Positions 46,282 to 55,076 of a stretch of 64,000 nt of DNA are shown here, in pieces; positions within the stretch are counted from its first letter, which is position 1, and each line of letters begins with the position of its first letter. The DNA comes from an uncultured Hyphomonas sp. (lineage in GTDB: Bacteria > Pseudomonadota > Alphaproteobacteria > Caulobacterales > Hyphomonadaceae). The position numbers and the translations under genes are program-made. The stretch covers positions 1,612,001-1,676,000 of the forward strand of contig NZ_OY782759.1 of assembly GCF_963678195.1 (NCBI RefSeq), written 5' to 3'. Under the pieces are notes generated by a model, which worked only from the letters and a program-made list of their open reading frames with translations, had not been told where the DNA came from and made no database searches.

Positions 46282-47490
46282 ATGGCAGATGATTTCAAAG
46301 GTTTACCGGTTCCGGACCATGTCCCGGTCGACCGCGTGTTCGATTTAGACATTTATGGGGACCCACGCCTGACGGAGGATTTGCACAATTCCTACGCCTC
46401 ACTGCATGAGGATGCGCCGGACATTTTCTACACCCCTCGCAATGGCGGGCACTGGGTGTTTACCCGGTTCGACGATATCCTCCGGGTTGTTCAGGATTAC
46501 GAACACTTTTCTGTTCGCGAAATGCAGATCCCGCGTGTTGAAAATCCTCCGGTCTTCATTCCGCTGAGCCTTGATCCGCCGAAGAGCACGCCCTTCCGCC
46601 ACGCGCTGATGCCGCACTTTACTCAGCGCGCTGTTGATGAGCTTGAGCCGGAGGTGCGCAAGTTCGCCGTCGAGTTCATCGAGAGTGTCAAAAACAAAGG
46701 CAATTGCGACTTTGTTGACGACGTATCCTCCCAGTTCCCTGTGTCCGTCTTCATGGAATTGATGGGCATGCCGCTGGACCGGCTCCGCGAATTCCGGGCA
46801 ATTGCAGAACAATTCTTCAACGCCCGCACGGATGAAGAGATGGGCCCCTTGAGCGTCAAGATCATCGGGCTCATGACTGAGCTCATCGAGATGCGTAAGG
46901 CCGATCCGAAGGACGATCTCATCTCCAAGATGGCGCAGTTCGAAATAGAAGGCCGTCCGATTGCTCTTGAAGAGCTGCAATCCATGCTTTTCATCATGTT
47001 TCTTGGTGGCATGGACACGGTTACGAACGTCTCAAGCTATGCTTATCGCTACCTCGCCAGTGATCAGGCCCTTCAGAAACGGCTTGCAGAGCATCCCGAA
47101 GACATCCCGAAATTTGTTGAGGAAGCGATCCGCAGTTTCGGTGTTGTGAACACACCGCGCATCGTCACCAAGGATTGCGAAAAATTCGGGCTGCAATTCA
47201 AGGAAGGGGACATGGTCCTCTGTGTGCTGCCGCTTGGGAGCCGTGACGAGAAAAAGTTCGATCATCCGAACGAGTTCGACATCGACCGGAAGATGACGAT
47301 GCACCTGACTTTCTCATCCGGACCGCACCTTTGCCTCGGTCACAATCTCGCGCGTCTCGAAATCCGGGTGCTGACGGAAGAGTGGCTGAAACGAATTCCG
47401 AAATTCTCCCGCGAACCGGGTAGTCATACGAAGAGCCGGACCGGCACCGTCATGGCCCTGGAAACGCTGCCGCTCGTCTGGGACGTCTGA
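46282..47490 (+). CDS. Cytochrome P450
   Basis: A 402-residue soluble bacterial P450. The heme thiolate is Cys351 in FSSGPHLCLGHNLARLE, the K-helix ExxR is Glu281-Arg284, and the I-helix reads LGGMDTVTN (residues 241-249). It resembles the CYP101/CYP111-type group of terpenoid hydroxylases in general layout. Electrons could come from the adrenodoxin-type ferredoxin at 57613, though no ferredoxin reductase is visible. It heads a unit with DUF35, thiolase-like and aldehyde dehydrogenase genes; 3 bases separate it from the next gene. Confidence 0.93.
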   Translation: MADDFKGLPVPDHVPVDRVFDLDIYGDPRLTEDLHNSYASLHEDAPDIFYTPRNGGHWVFTRFDDILRVVQDYEHFSVREMQIPRVENPPVFIPLSLDPPKSTPFRHALMPHFTQRAVDELEPEVRKFAVEFIESVKNKGNCDFVDDVSSQFPVSVFMELMGMPLDRLREFRAIAEQFFNARTDEEMGPLSVKIIGLMTELIEMRKADPKDDLISKMAQFEIEGRPIALEELQSMLFIMFLGGMDTVTNVSSYAYRYLASDQALQKRLAEHPEDIPKFVEEAIRSFGVVNTPRIVTKDCEKFGLQFKEGDMVLCVLPLGSRDEKKFDHPNEFDIDRKMTMHLTFSSGPHLCLGHNLARLEIRVLTEEWLKRIPKFSREPGSHTKSRTGTVMALETLPLVWDV

Positions 47491-47493
47491 TCC

Positions 47494-47904
47494 ATGACAG
47501 TCGATGACGCGAAGGCGCTCGCAAGTGGAGCGGAAGCCGACTATTGGGCGGGGCTTGCCGAAGGTGAGCTCCGGCTCCAGAAATGCGCGGCCTGTGGCAC
47601 CTGGCACTGGCCGGCTGTCTTCAGATGCGCGGAATGCGGAAGCTGGGACCATGACTGGGAGCCGGTCGAGTTATCAGGCGCAATTTATAGCTGGACACGA
47701 ACCTGGCATCCGTTCGGCGGATTGGAAGAGATCGAAAAGCCTTTTGTGATTTCTGTGGTGCAGCTGGATGGCGGCGGACAGGCGCGTCTCGTCGGCATCA
47801 TGGATACACCGGATGATGTCCGGATAGGTCAGAAAGTGACCGGGCACATAGCCACAACAATTTATGCGGGGCGTTCGGTTCCGTCGATCAGGTGGACAGC
47901 ATGA
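47494..47904 (+). CDS. DUF35 / OB-fold zinc-ribbon protein
   Basis: A 136-residue protein with a rubredoxin-like zinc ribbon (CAACG at about residue 30, CAECG at about 46) and a C-terminal OB-fold. These DUF35 proteins bind acyl-CoA and partner thiolase-like subunits, as in the steroid side-chain aldolase and the archaeal HMG-CoA synthase complex. Its stop overlaps the start of the thiolase-like gene, supporting a two-subunit complex. Confidence 0.9.
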   Translation: MTVDDAKALASGAEADYWAGLAEGELRLQKCAACGTWHWPAVFRCAECGSWDHDWEPVELSGAIYSWTRTWHPFGGLEEIEKPFVISVVQLDGGGQARLVGIMDTPDDVRIGQKVTGHIATTIYAGRSVPSIRWTA

Positions 47905-49058
47905 AGGGTGTTGCAGCGATCGCCGGCATCGGGCTCCGGCAGCACAAGCGTGGTACTTCGCCACTTCCGGAGCGCGGTGTCCTGGTTCAGGCAATTATGG
48001 ATGCCTGTGAGGACGCAGGGTTTCCACCAGAGGAAATCGACGGCTTTGCGACTTATGGCGACGATCACAATGAGCCGGTCAGGCTCATGCAGGATCTCGG
48101 GACAAAACGGCTGACCTGGTCGAGTCAGGTATTTGGCGGCGGCGGCGGCGGCATTGCCGGGGCGTTCGGTCAGGCTGTTGGTGCCATCGCGACGGGGCAG
48201 GCAAGTGCTGTCATTGTGTTTCGGGCACTGGTCCAGGGAAACAGCGGTCGCTTGTCCGCGGCCGTCATGGCGCACCACCTTAATGCCCATATGATCGGCG
48301 CGGGCCTCGTCGCCCCGGCGCAGGTCTGTGCCATTCGCGCGCAGCGCATGTTCGAATATTTCGGTGTTCCAAGATCTGCGGTGGAGAACTTCGTCAGGGC
48401 GGCGTCCTTCCACGGCGAGAGGAATCCTGCGGCCGTGGCTTATGGCCAACCATTCGATGCTGAAAAGTACCATTCCTCCAGATGGATCAGCGAACCTTTC
48501 CGCTTGTTCGATTGTTCCCGGGAAAATGACGGGGCAGGTGCGCTTCTTGTCGTTTCGGCCGAGCGGGCGAAGGATCTGAAAAAAGCGCCGGTCCACATCG
48601 TCAGTGTGGCGCAAGGTGCCGCTGCTGGCTGGGGGGACCTTCTCGAGAATGACGACGACGACCAGTATGCGACATCCGGATTCAAGGCAGTTACGGAACG
48701 CCTCTGGGAGCAATCCGGGTTGAGCCCCTCGGACATCGATGTTGCGCAGGTTTATGAAAATTTCTCGGCGCAGGGCGTTGCCTCTCTCATCGACCACGGG
48801 TTCTGCGATTATGAATCTGTCGGAGAGTTCTGCAGGTTTGAAAACCTGGTTGCGCCGGGCGGCGGACTCCCGATCAATACGGCCGGCGGTAATTTGTCGG
48901 AAGGGTTCATTCACGGCATCGGCATGCCGATTGAGGCCGTGCGGGTCCTGCGTGGCGAGTCATCCAATAATGTTCCCGATGCGCGCACCTGCCTGCTCGC
49001 TGGCGGCCCTGGTGCGCCGATTGTCAGCTCGGCCATTTTCGCAACGGAGATCCCATGA
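47901..49058 (+). CDS. Thiolase-superfamily protein lacking the catalytic cysteine (Ltp2-like)
   Basis: A 385-residue thiolase-fold protein. The ATG at 47901 overlaps the DUF35 stop. Where thiolases have the nucleophile (FCSSG), this one has FGGGGGGIAGAF, so it cannot form the usual acyl-enzyme. The C-terminal half keeps DIDVAQVYENFS and INTAGGNLSEGF, as in lipid-transfer/Ltp2 proteins. With DUF35, Ltp2 acts as a retro-aldolase that removes a side-chain fragment from a hydroxyacyl-CoA. The same chemistry here would feed the aldehyde dehydrogenase downstream; that is inference. Confidence 0.85.
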   Translation: MKGVAAIAGIGLRQHKRGTSPLPERGVLVQAIMDACEDAGFPPEEIDGFATYGDDHNEPVRLMQDLGTKRLTWSSQVFGGGGGGIAGAFGQAVGAIATGQASAVIVFRALVQGNSGRLSAAVMAHHLNAHMIGAGLVAPAQVCAIRAQRMFEYFGVPRSAVENFVRAASFHGERNPAAVAYGQPFDAEKYHSSRWISEPFRLFDCSRENDGAGALLVVSAERAKDLKKAPVHIVSVAQGAAAGWGDLLENDDDDQYATSGFKAVTERLWEQSGLSPSDIDVAQVYENFSAQGVASLIDHGFCDYESVGEFCRFENLVAPGGGLPINTAGGNLSEGFIHGIGMPIEAVRVLRGESSNNVPDARTCLLAGGPGAPIVSSAIFATEIP

Positions 49059-49244
49059 TGGATGCCGGCACGCCTGCCGCGCGCAGTCCTCCCTGGCGAT
49101 GGCAGGCGGGGGCCGGTCCGGAGACGGGCCGGCCCAGCCTGACCTGGTGGCCATGGGCATCGCAGCCCAGCGAATTACTTGAAAGCAAACTAGGTTTTTC
49201 CGGTGCTTCCGCACGGAATGAATGTACATAAAAGGGAGACGAGC

Positions 49245-50678
49245 ATGACTGATTTCAATTCAGATTACCGGATGCTCATCAATGGTGAGCTGGTTTCTGC
49301 CCAGGAGGCGCTCGACGTTGTGAACCCGGCGACGGGAAAAGCTTTTGCGAGCACGCCGAGGGCTTCTGAAGCAGACCTCGATTTGGCTGTGACCGCGGCG
49401 TCGAATGCATTCGAGACATGGAAAGACGTGCCTGTTGAAGAACGCAAGGCCCTGTTGCGCAAGGCAGGCGATATCGTCATGGCCCATGCCGACCAGCTCG
49501 CCAGCCTCTTTACAAAAGAGCAGGGACGGCCTGTCCATCTCGCCAGGGAAGAGGTCCTTGGTGCGGGGTTCTGGTTCCACGCAACCGCCGATCTCGATCT
49601 TCCGGTGGATGTAACAGAAGATACGGATGTGCGCCGCATTGAGGTCCATCACGTTCCTCTGGGCGTCGTTTGCGGTATTGTGCCTTGGAACTTTCCGATG
49701 CTGCTTGCGAGCTGGAAGATTGCGCCGGCGCTGCTCACTGGCAATACGGTTGTGGTCAAGCCCTCTCCTTATACACCGCTCTGCACACTGAAGCTCGGTG
49801 AGTTGCTGCAGGAAGTATTCCCGCCGGGCGTACTCAATGTGATTTCTGGTGGGGATGAGTTGGGTCCGTGGATGACAGCGCACAAAGGGTTTGCGAAGAT
49901 CTCGTTCACGGGGTCGACGGCGACTGGAAAACGGGTCATGGAGTCGGCTGCACGTGACCTGAAGCGCGTCACACTAGAGCTCGGAGGCAATGATGCTGCG
50001 ATTGTGCTGGGCGATGTCGATCCGGCGAAAGTGGCGGAGCCTCTGTTCTCGGGCGCCTTTTCGAACACGGCGCAAATCTGCGTGGCAACGAAGCGACTTT
50101 ATGTGCATGACGACATTTATGATGAGGTCCGTGACCGGATCGTGTCGTTGGTAAAGTCTGCCTCTGTTGGCGATGGAAGCGAGCAGGGGATCCAATTCGG
50201 GCCGGTCCAGAACAAGGCACAGTATGAGCGGGTTGTGGACCTCCTGCAAAGTGCTCGCGATGCGGGCCTGACACTTCATCAGGCGGATCCGGTCGAAAGC
50301 GATGGCTATTTCATCCCGTTCACAATTGTGGACAATCCGCCCGAAGACGCCCGTGTCGTCAAGGAGGAGGCATTCGGCCCGGTCCTGCCAATGATGCGGT
50401 TCAGTGATATCGACGATGTCGTGAAACGGGCGAATGACTCTGAATACGGATTGGCCGGTGCAGTCTGGTCGTCCGATATCGGAAAAGCAGTAGAAGTCGC
50501 TTCACGCCTTGAAACCGGGACGGTGTGGATCAATCAGAACCTTCAATCGACACCGAGGACACCGCTGTCTGGTCACAAGCATTCCGGGGTTGGCGTCGAG
50601 AACGGGATTTATGGTCTGATGGAGTTCACCCAGCCCAAAGCCATATATATTCCGAAGTCTGCTGGGGACGTTATTTAG
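49245..50678 (+). CDS. NAD(P)-dependent aldehyde dehydrogenase
   Basis: A 477-residue ALDH that oxidises an aldehyde to its acid. The start at 49245 follows AAAAGGGAG; an earlier in-frame start at 49203 lacks a site. Motifs: GIVPWNFPMLLASWK, FTGSTATGKRVM, ELGGNDAAIV (general-base Glu) and the nucleophile in NTAQICVATKR. The 186-base gap before it holds no convincing gene. It probably handles an aldehyde released by the P450/aldolase chemistry. Its end overlaps the convergent tetR gene by 8 bases. Confidence 0.92.
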   Translation: MTDFNSDYRMLINGELVSAQEALDVVNPATGKAFASTPRASEADLDLAVTAASNAFETWKDVPVEERKALLRKAGDIVMAHADQLASLFTKEQGRPVHLAREEVLGAGFWFHATADLDLPVDVTEDTDVRRIEVHHVPLGVVCGIVPWNFPMLLASWKIAPALLTGNTVVVKPSPYTPLCTLKLGELLQEVFPPGVLNVISGGDELGPWMTAHKGFAKISFTGSTATGKRVMESAARDLKRVTLELGGNDAAIVLGDVDPAKVAEPLFSGAFSNTAQICVATKRLYVHDDIYDEVRDRIVSLVKSASVGDGSEQGIQFGPVQNKAQYERVVDLLQSARDAGLTLHQADPVESDGYFIPFTIVDNPPEDARVVKEEAFGPVLPMMRFSDIDDVVKRANDSEYGLAGAVWSSDIGKAVEVASRLETGTVWINQNLQSTPRTPLSGHKHSGVGVENGIYGLMEFTQPKAIYIPKSAGDVI

Positions 50679-51318
50679 AGCGTTGGCTGCGGGCAGGGGA
50701 AGTTGCTTCCTCAGCCTCCGCCGTGGCGCGGACCCCGCTCAAGAGCATTTTCAGTGTGGCGATAAAGAGATTTTCATCGTCATGGCTGTTCGCCCGCACA
50801 GCCTTGGCGAGGGCGGGAAACTGCTTGGGATCAAAATCTGGCATGGGGGTCACCGCATGCGCCCTTGCCGCGGCTGCAAACAAGGCCGAACCGAAAGTAA
50901 GTTTTTCACTGGCTTCGAGAATCGGCAGCAAGAGAGAGTCGGGGTAGGGGCACTGGCCTGTCCAGTAGTCATAAGCCTTCAGGAAGATCTGGCGGGGGAA
51001 GTATTCCAGCAGCAGGGGCGCTGCATTCGGATGAAGCAGGATGGTTCGGCGTGTTTCGACACAGAGGCTGATCAGGGTCTCCTCCCAGCGGTCCGGGTCG
51101 ACGAATGGTGCCTTGACGTCGCGCAGGATCTTTAGAGCCACTTCCGCCAGAAGTTCGTTCTTGTCCTTGAAATGGTAGTAGAGCGACGGAGCCTTTACGC
51201 CGAGCTGTCGCGCCACCAGGGCGAGGCTGAGGGAATCCAATCCCTGAGTGTCGATGACGTCGAGGGCTGCACGAGCGGCGCGCTCACGGGAAATCAAAGG
51301 CTTGTCGGGGCGTCCCAA
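50671..51318 (-). CDS. TetR-family regulator, candidate repressor of the module E regulon
   Basis: A 215-residue TetR protein. The helix-turn-helix covers about residues 12-58 (LALVARQLGVKAPSLYYHFK). The start codon appears to be TTG at 51318 with a weak ribosome site. It is the only regulator between 36.9 and 57.9 kb, and two of the nine CTA-N7-TAG elements lie in the divergent gap between it and the TonB receptor. Control of the regulon by this protein is inference, but strong. Confidence 0.87.
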   Translation of the reverse strand: MGRPDKPLISRERAARAALDVIDTQGLDSLSLALVARQLGVKAPSLYYHFKDKNELLAEVALKILRDVKAPFVDPDRWEETLISLCVETRRTILLHPNAAPLLLEYFPRQIFLKAYDYWTGQCPYPDSLLLPILEASEKLTFGSALFAAAARAHAVTPMPDFDPKQFPALAKAVRANSHDDENLFIATLKMLLSGVRATAEAEEATSPARSQRSK

Positions 51319-51483
51319 TCGTCAATCCAATCCAGTTTCGTTACAAAAAATCACAAGTGTTGCACTAGAGACATAGGGGGCAGCATCCTGCCGAAGCAAG
51401 GCAAAATCGGCCCCGACCGCATCAGGTTCGCAGGCGAGCTGAGCCAGTTTCCTGTAGCATGCCACTGAAATGTTTGCATAAAA

Positions 51484-51496
51484 CTAAGAATGTTAG
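51484..51496. promoter_or_regulatory. CTA-N7-TAG operator, site 7
   Basis: CTAAGAATGTTAG (AAA before, GCA after) lies 165 bases upstream of the tetR start. It could serve autoregulation or act with site 8 (centres 132 bp apart). Confidence 0.65.
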
Positions 51497-51615
51497 GCAT
51501 TTTTACGTGCGCAAGTTCACCGCGTAGTTGACGGAATGAGGGCGCAATTATTTTCATTAGTGACAGCTAGTTGGGCAGTTGACGTGTCCTACGTATTTCT
51601 CCTAATCTCCAAAAC

Positions 51616-51628
51616 TAATGATGTTAGG
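51616..51628 (+). promoter_or_regulatory. CTA-N7-TAG operator, site 8
   Basis: CTAATGATGTTAG (AAAA before, GCT after) ends 35 bases before the TonB receptor ATG. Confidence 0.7.
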
Positions 51629-51663
51629 CTGCTCGATGAAAGTGGTCATTAAGGGAGGAAAAT

Positions 51664-54156
51664 ATGTCATTGGATTGGTCTGCCCCGCTTTGCCGGGACA
51701 AGAAGCGGACACTCGTCCGGTCGCTGATGTTTGGTGCATCCGGTTTTGCCCTGATCGCCACCGCAAATCCTGCATTTGCGGAAGAAGAAATCACGGATGG
51801 GGCGAGTGAGGCCACCACAGCACCGGAGATGTCGGCCGAAGAGCAGGAGCGTCTTCGCCGCCTGGGGATTGTCACCGTCACGGCTCGCCGCAAGGAAGAA
51901 AGCCTGAAAGACGCGCCGGTCGCGATCACCGCCCTCTCGGGCGAAGCGCTCGACGATTATGCGGTCAATGATTTCGTTGACCTCTCCTCCCAAGTCCCAA
52001 CCATGATTGCCGGCCGTGCGGCCTCGGGTTCGTCGGCCAGCATCTTCCTGCGCGGGGTCGGATCGACGGCGCTCAGCGCCGGATTTGATCAGTCCGTGTC
52101 GTTCAATATCGATGGTTTGCCGATGAGCCGCGGCCGTGAAATCTCGATGCCGCAATATGACATTCAGCGGGTCGAAGTCCTTAAAGGCCCTCAGGCCCTG
52201 TTTTATGGCAAGAACACGACGGGTGGTCTCATCTCGGTTGTGTCCAATGATCCGACCGATACGTTCGAAGCATCCGGCAAGGTCGGGTATGGTTTCGAAG
52301 CCCAGGAGCGCTACGGTGAAGGTGTGATCTCCGGTCCGCTCACGGATACGCTGGGCGGACGCTTTGCCTTCCGGGTTTCCGACTACGACGGTGCGTTCGA
52401 TAACAGCGCGGCCGAAACCTATCTGGATCCACTTGGCATGGAGCGTCACCGCCTTGAAGAACACCGGGGCTTTGGCGAGACAGCCAGCGGCCGCCTGACC
52501 CTCGCTTTCGAGCCGTCAGACACGTTCAATCTGAAACTCAAGGTCGGTGCGAGCCAGCAGAAGGATGGCGGGCCGACCGACGTCCTTGAACGCATTTGCG
52601 GGGCAGGCCGAACCGTGCCGATGAGTGCCAATGGGGTTCCGCCAAGCCCGAATGCAGATTGCCGGGTCAATGGCGTTTCGGATTCTTCCAGCCTTCCGCG
52701 TCAGGTGGCTGAGGCGAACTATCGCTACGCCGGTAATGGTGACATGTATGCCGACTTCAGTTCGGCCTATTCGGTCCTGACCGGCAAGCTGAACCTTCCA
52801 GGCGTGGATGTGGAATCTATCACATCTTACTACCGCTTCATTCAGAAAGATCTGAACAATGTTTCGGGTGAAGCCTATCCAGCAAGCTTCTCTCAGAAAG
52901 CCGATTTCAATCAGTTCTCAGAGGAATTGCGGTTCACGACCACAAGTGATGGCCCCTTCAATTCCACCTTTGGTCTGTTTCTTTCCAAGTCGGAATTCGA
53001 GTTCAATACTGACGCCTACATTTTTATTGTTCCGATCGATCCGGCGACAGGTACCTACACATCGTTCAAACGCAACAACGGCTTCGACGGACAGACCGTC
53101 TCGCTGTTCTATGAAGGCAGTTATGCCTTTACCGATCAGTGGGAACTGTCTGCTGGTGCCCGCTGGAGCCGCGAGGAACGCGATTCCTACCAGGACTCGC
53201 TACCGGCATCTTCCTTCTTTGCTGCATTCTTCCCTGGCGGGATACATTTTGACGACAAATTTGAGGACGAGAATGTCTCGCCGCAGGTGACACTGCGATA
53301 CCGGCCTTCGTCCAACGTCTCCTACTATGCAGCGTACAAGGAAGGGTTCAAAGCGGGGGGGTATAACATCTCCCAGGCCATTACACCTGTCTCGACGGCA
53401 GAAGCTGGCAAGTACGGTTCGGAAACTGCGAAAGGCTTTGAGGCTGGTGTTCGGTCCGTTCTGTTTAATGATACGCTCAGCCTGAATGCCACAGTGTTCC
53501 ACTATCTCTATGAAGACCTGCAGGTGCAGGTGTTCGACCCGGCCTCAGTCAGCCTGATTGCAGACAATGCCGGTGAGCTGACGACGCAGGGGATCGAAAT
53601 CGATTTCAACTGGGTGCCGGATGCAGTTGAAGGGCTGAGTGTTCGCGGGGCGTTCGCCTACAATGATGTCGAATATGACAAGTTCATTGGGCAGTGTTTT
53701 AGCGGACAAACTATAGCACAGGGATGTAACCAGGACCTGGTTGGCGGTGTCTATCAGAGCCAGGTTTACTCTGGTCGGACGCCACCTAAAGCCCCCGAAA
53801 CCGCTGGACGGCTCGGCGCAACCTATGAGTTCCCGGTTGGCCAGTACAACGCGTCCCTGTCAGGCGATGTGAGCTATACTGGTGAGTATAACTTCACCGA
53901 TACGCTTCGCCCGGATGCGGTTCAGGATGCTTATACCAAGTTGGACCTCTCCGCGCGGGTAAGCTCACCTGATGACAGCTGGACCCTGTCTCTGATTGGA
54001 CGGAACCTGACGGAAGAGTTCGTTGTGACGAGTGCCAATGACATTCCGTTCACGGGGGGCACCGGGACCGGGACGAATACAGGTGTCGTTTCGGACATGT
54101 CAGCTTTCGTTGAAAATCCGCGTGAGGTTTATCTGGAGTTGGCGTTCAGATTCTGA
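51664..54156 (+). CDS. TonB-dependent outer-membrane receptor of module E
   Basis: An 830-residue receptor starting at an ATG after GGGAGGAAAAT. The signal region ends ANPAFAEE. The TonB box is IVTVTARRKE, the plug contains SIFLRGVGSTALSAGFDQS and VEVLKGPQALFYGKNTTGGL, and the C-terminus reads REVYLELAFRF. It carries an operator just upstream and is closed by a strong terminator, so it is a one-gene unit of the regulon, probably the outer-membrane entry for the sulfated or hydrophobic substrate. Confidence 0.93.
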   Translation: MSLDWSAPLCRDKKRTLVRSLMFGASGFALIATANPAFAEEEITDGASEATTAPEMSAEEQERLRRLGIVTVTARRKEESLKDAPVAITALSGEALDDYAVNDFVDLSSQVPTMIAGRAASGSSASIFLRGVGSTALSAGFDQSVSFNIDGLPMSRGREISMPQYDIQRVEVLKGPQALFYGKNTTGGLISVVSNDPTDTFEASGKVGYGFEAQERYGEGVISGPLTDTLGGRFAFRVSDYDGAFDNSAAETYLDPLGMERHRLEEHRGFGETASGRLTLAFEPSDTFNLKLKVGASQQKDGGPTDVLERICGAGRTVPMSANGVPPSPNADCRVNGVSDSSSLPRQVAEANYRYAGNGDMYADFSSAYSVLTGKLNLPGVDVESITSYYRFIQKDLNNVSGEAYPASFSQKADFNQFSEELRFTTTSDGPFNSTFGLFLSKSEFEFNTDAYIFIVPIDPATGTYTSFKRNNGFDGQTVSLFYEGSYAFTDQWELSAGARWSREERDSYQDSLPASSFFAAFFPGGIHFDDKFEDENVSPQVTLRYRPSSNVSYYAAYKEGFKAGGYNISQAITPVSTAEAGKYGSETAKGFEAGVRSVLFNDTLSLNATVFHYLYEDLQVQVFDPASVSLIADNAGELTTQGIEIDFNWVPDAVEGLSVRGAFAYNDVEYDKFIGQCFSGQTIAQGCNQDLVGGVYQSQVYSGRTPPKAPETAGRLGATYEFPVGQYNASLSGDVSYTGEYNFTDTLRPDAVQDAYTKLDLSARVSSPDDSWTLSLIGRNLTEEFVVTSANDIPFTGGTGTGTNTGVVSDMSAFVENPREVYLELAFRF

Positions 54157-54177
54157 GCCGGATGCAAGGGAGCCATG

Positions 54178-54206
54178 GGGGAGGCTGGAAAGCCTCCCCT
54201 TTTTTT
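54178..54206 (+). terminator. Rho-independent terminator after the receptor
   Basis: A 9-bp stem GGGGAGGCT / AGCCTCCCC with GGAA loop, followed by seven T. Confidence 0.93.
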
Positions 54207-54233
54207 GACCTATAATAACTGAGCGCGGCCGGC

Positions 54234-55076
54234 ATGAAGACAATCCGTAGGACAATGAGTGATGGCGTCAGGATTGTGGGCGACCTTGCCGGGCCGGAGA
54301 AGGGGCCGGGCATCATTCTTGCCCATGGAGGCGGCCAGACCCGGTTTGCCTGGTCGGCGGCAGCGACCTCTCTCGCGGCTGCCGGATACAGGACGCTCAG
54401 CTATGATGCCCGGGGGCATGGTGATAGTGATTGGTCGCACGACAATCGCTATCCGATCGAGCGACGCTGGCAGGACATGGCGGAGATGATCACTGAAGTT
54501 TCAGTGCCCTTTGCCATTGTCGGGGCTTCGATGGGCGCAGGTTCAGTGCTCTACGGACTTCGACAGGGCGCGCGGCCAGCGGCTGTGGTTCTGGTCGATA
54601 TGGTGCCGAACGCTGAACGAGCGGGAATGGAACGGGTGCGCACCTTCATGGCAGGCGGCAAAGGCGGATTCGGCTCACTGGATGAGGCCGCCGATGTGGT
54701 CGCAGCCTATAATCCGGACCGGCCGCGGCCAAAGGACAGTTCCGGTCTCCTGAAGAACCTGCGTCTCGGTTCCGACAACCGGTATTATTGGCACTGGGAT
54801 CCCGGCATGCTCGACCTCGACATCGACGCCGAACGAGCAATGCTTGGTACCACGATGGATGTTCTGAAGACGCTGCCGGATCTTCCCCTTCTGCTTGTCC
54901 GTGGCATGAGCAGCGATGTCGTTCCGGGGGCGGCAGCGGAAACGTTCCAGCGGGAGGTGCCGTGGGCAGAGGTTTGTGAAATCGGACAGGCGGGCCATAT
55001 GGTCGCCGGAGACCGAAATGATGTGTTCCAGGATGCCGTCATGGAATTCCTGGGCCGGCATCTTCCTGTGATCTAG
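54234..55076 (+). CDS. Alpha/beta hydrolase
   Basis: A 280-residue alpha/beta-hydrolase. The HGGG oxyanion segment is at residues 31-34, the nucleophile is Ser99 in GASMGAGS, and the acid and histidine are probably in RGMSSDVVPG and GQAGHMVAGDRND. It has no signal peptide, so it is cytoplasmic. It may open an ester, lactone or ring-cleavage product. It lies after the receptor's terminator without a recognised operator of its own, and its end overlaps the convergent acyl-CoA dehydrogenase by 4 bases. Confidence 0.88.
   Translation: MKTIRRTMSDGVRIVGDLAGPEKGPGIILAHGGGQTRFAWSAAATSLAAAGYRTLSYDARGHGDSDWSHDNRYPIERRWQDMAEMITEVSVPFAIVGASMGAGSVLYGLRQGARPAAVVLVDMVPNAERAGMERVRTFMAGGKGGFGSLDEAADVVAAYNPDRPRPKDSSGLLKNLRLGSDNRYYWHWDPGMLDLDIDAERAMLGTTMDVLKTLPDLPLLLVRGMSSDVVPGAAAETFQREVPWAEVCEIGQAGHMVAGDRNDVFQDAVMEFLGRHLPVI

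Larger units (their letters stand above)
51319..51663. other. Divergent control region between tetR and the receptor
   Basis: This 345-base gap has no convincing gene. It is AT-rich in its right half and holds operator sites 7 and 8. Confidence 0.6.

Noticed and set aside
49055-49231. A short frame after the thiolase-like gene, starting at an ATG overlapping its stop
   Set aside because: About 58 codons rich in Pro, Trp and Ser, with no recognisable motif; coupling alone is not enough to call a gene.
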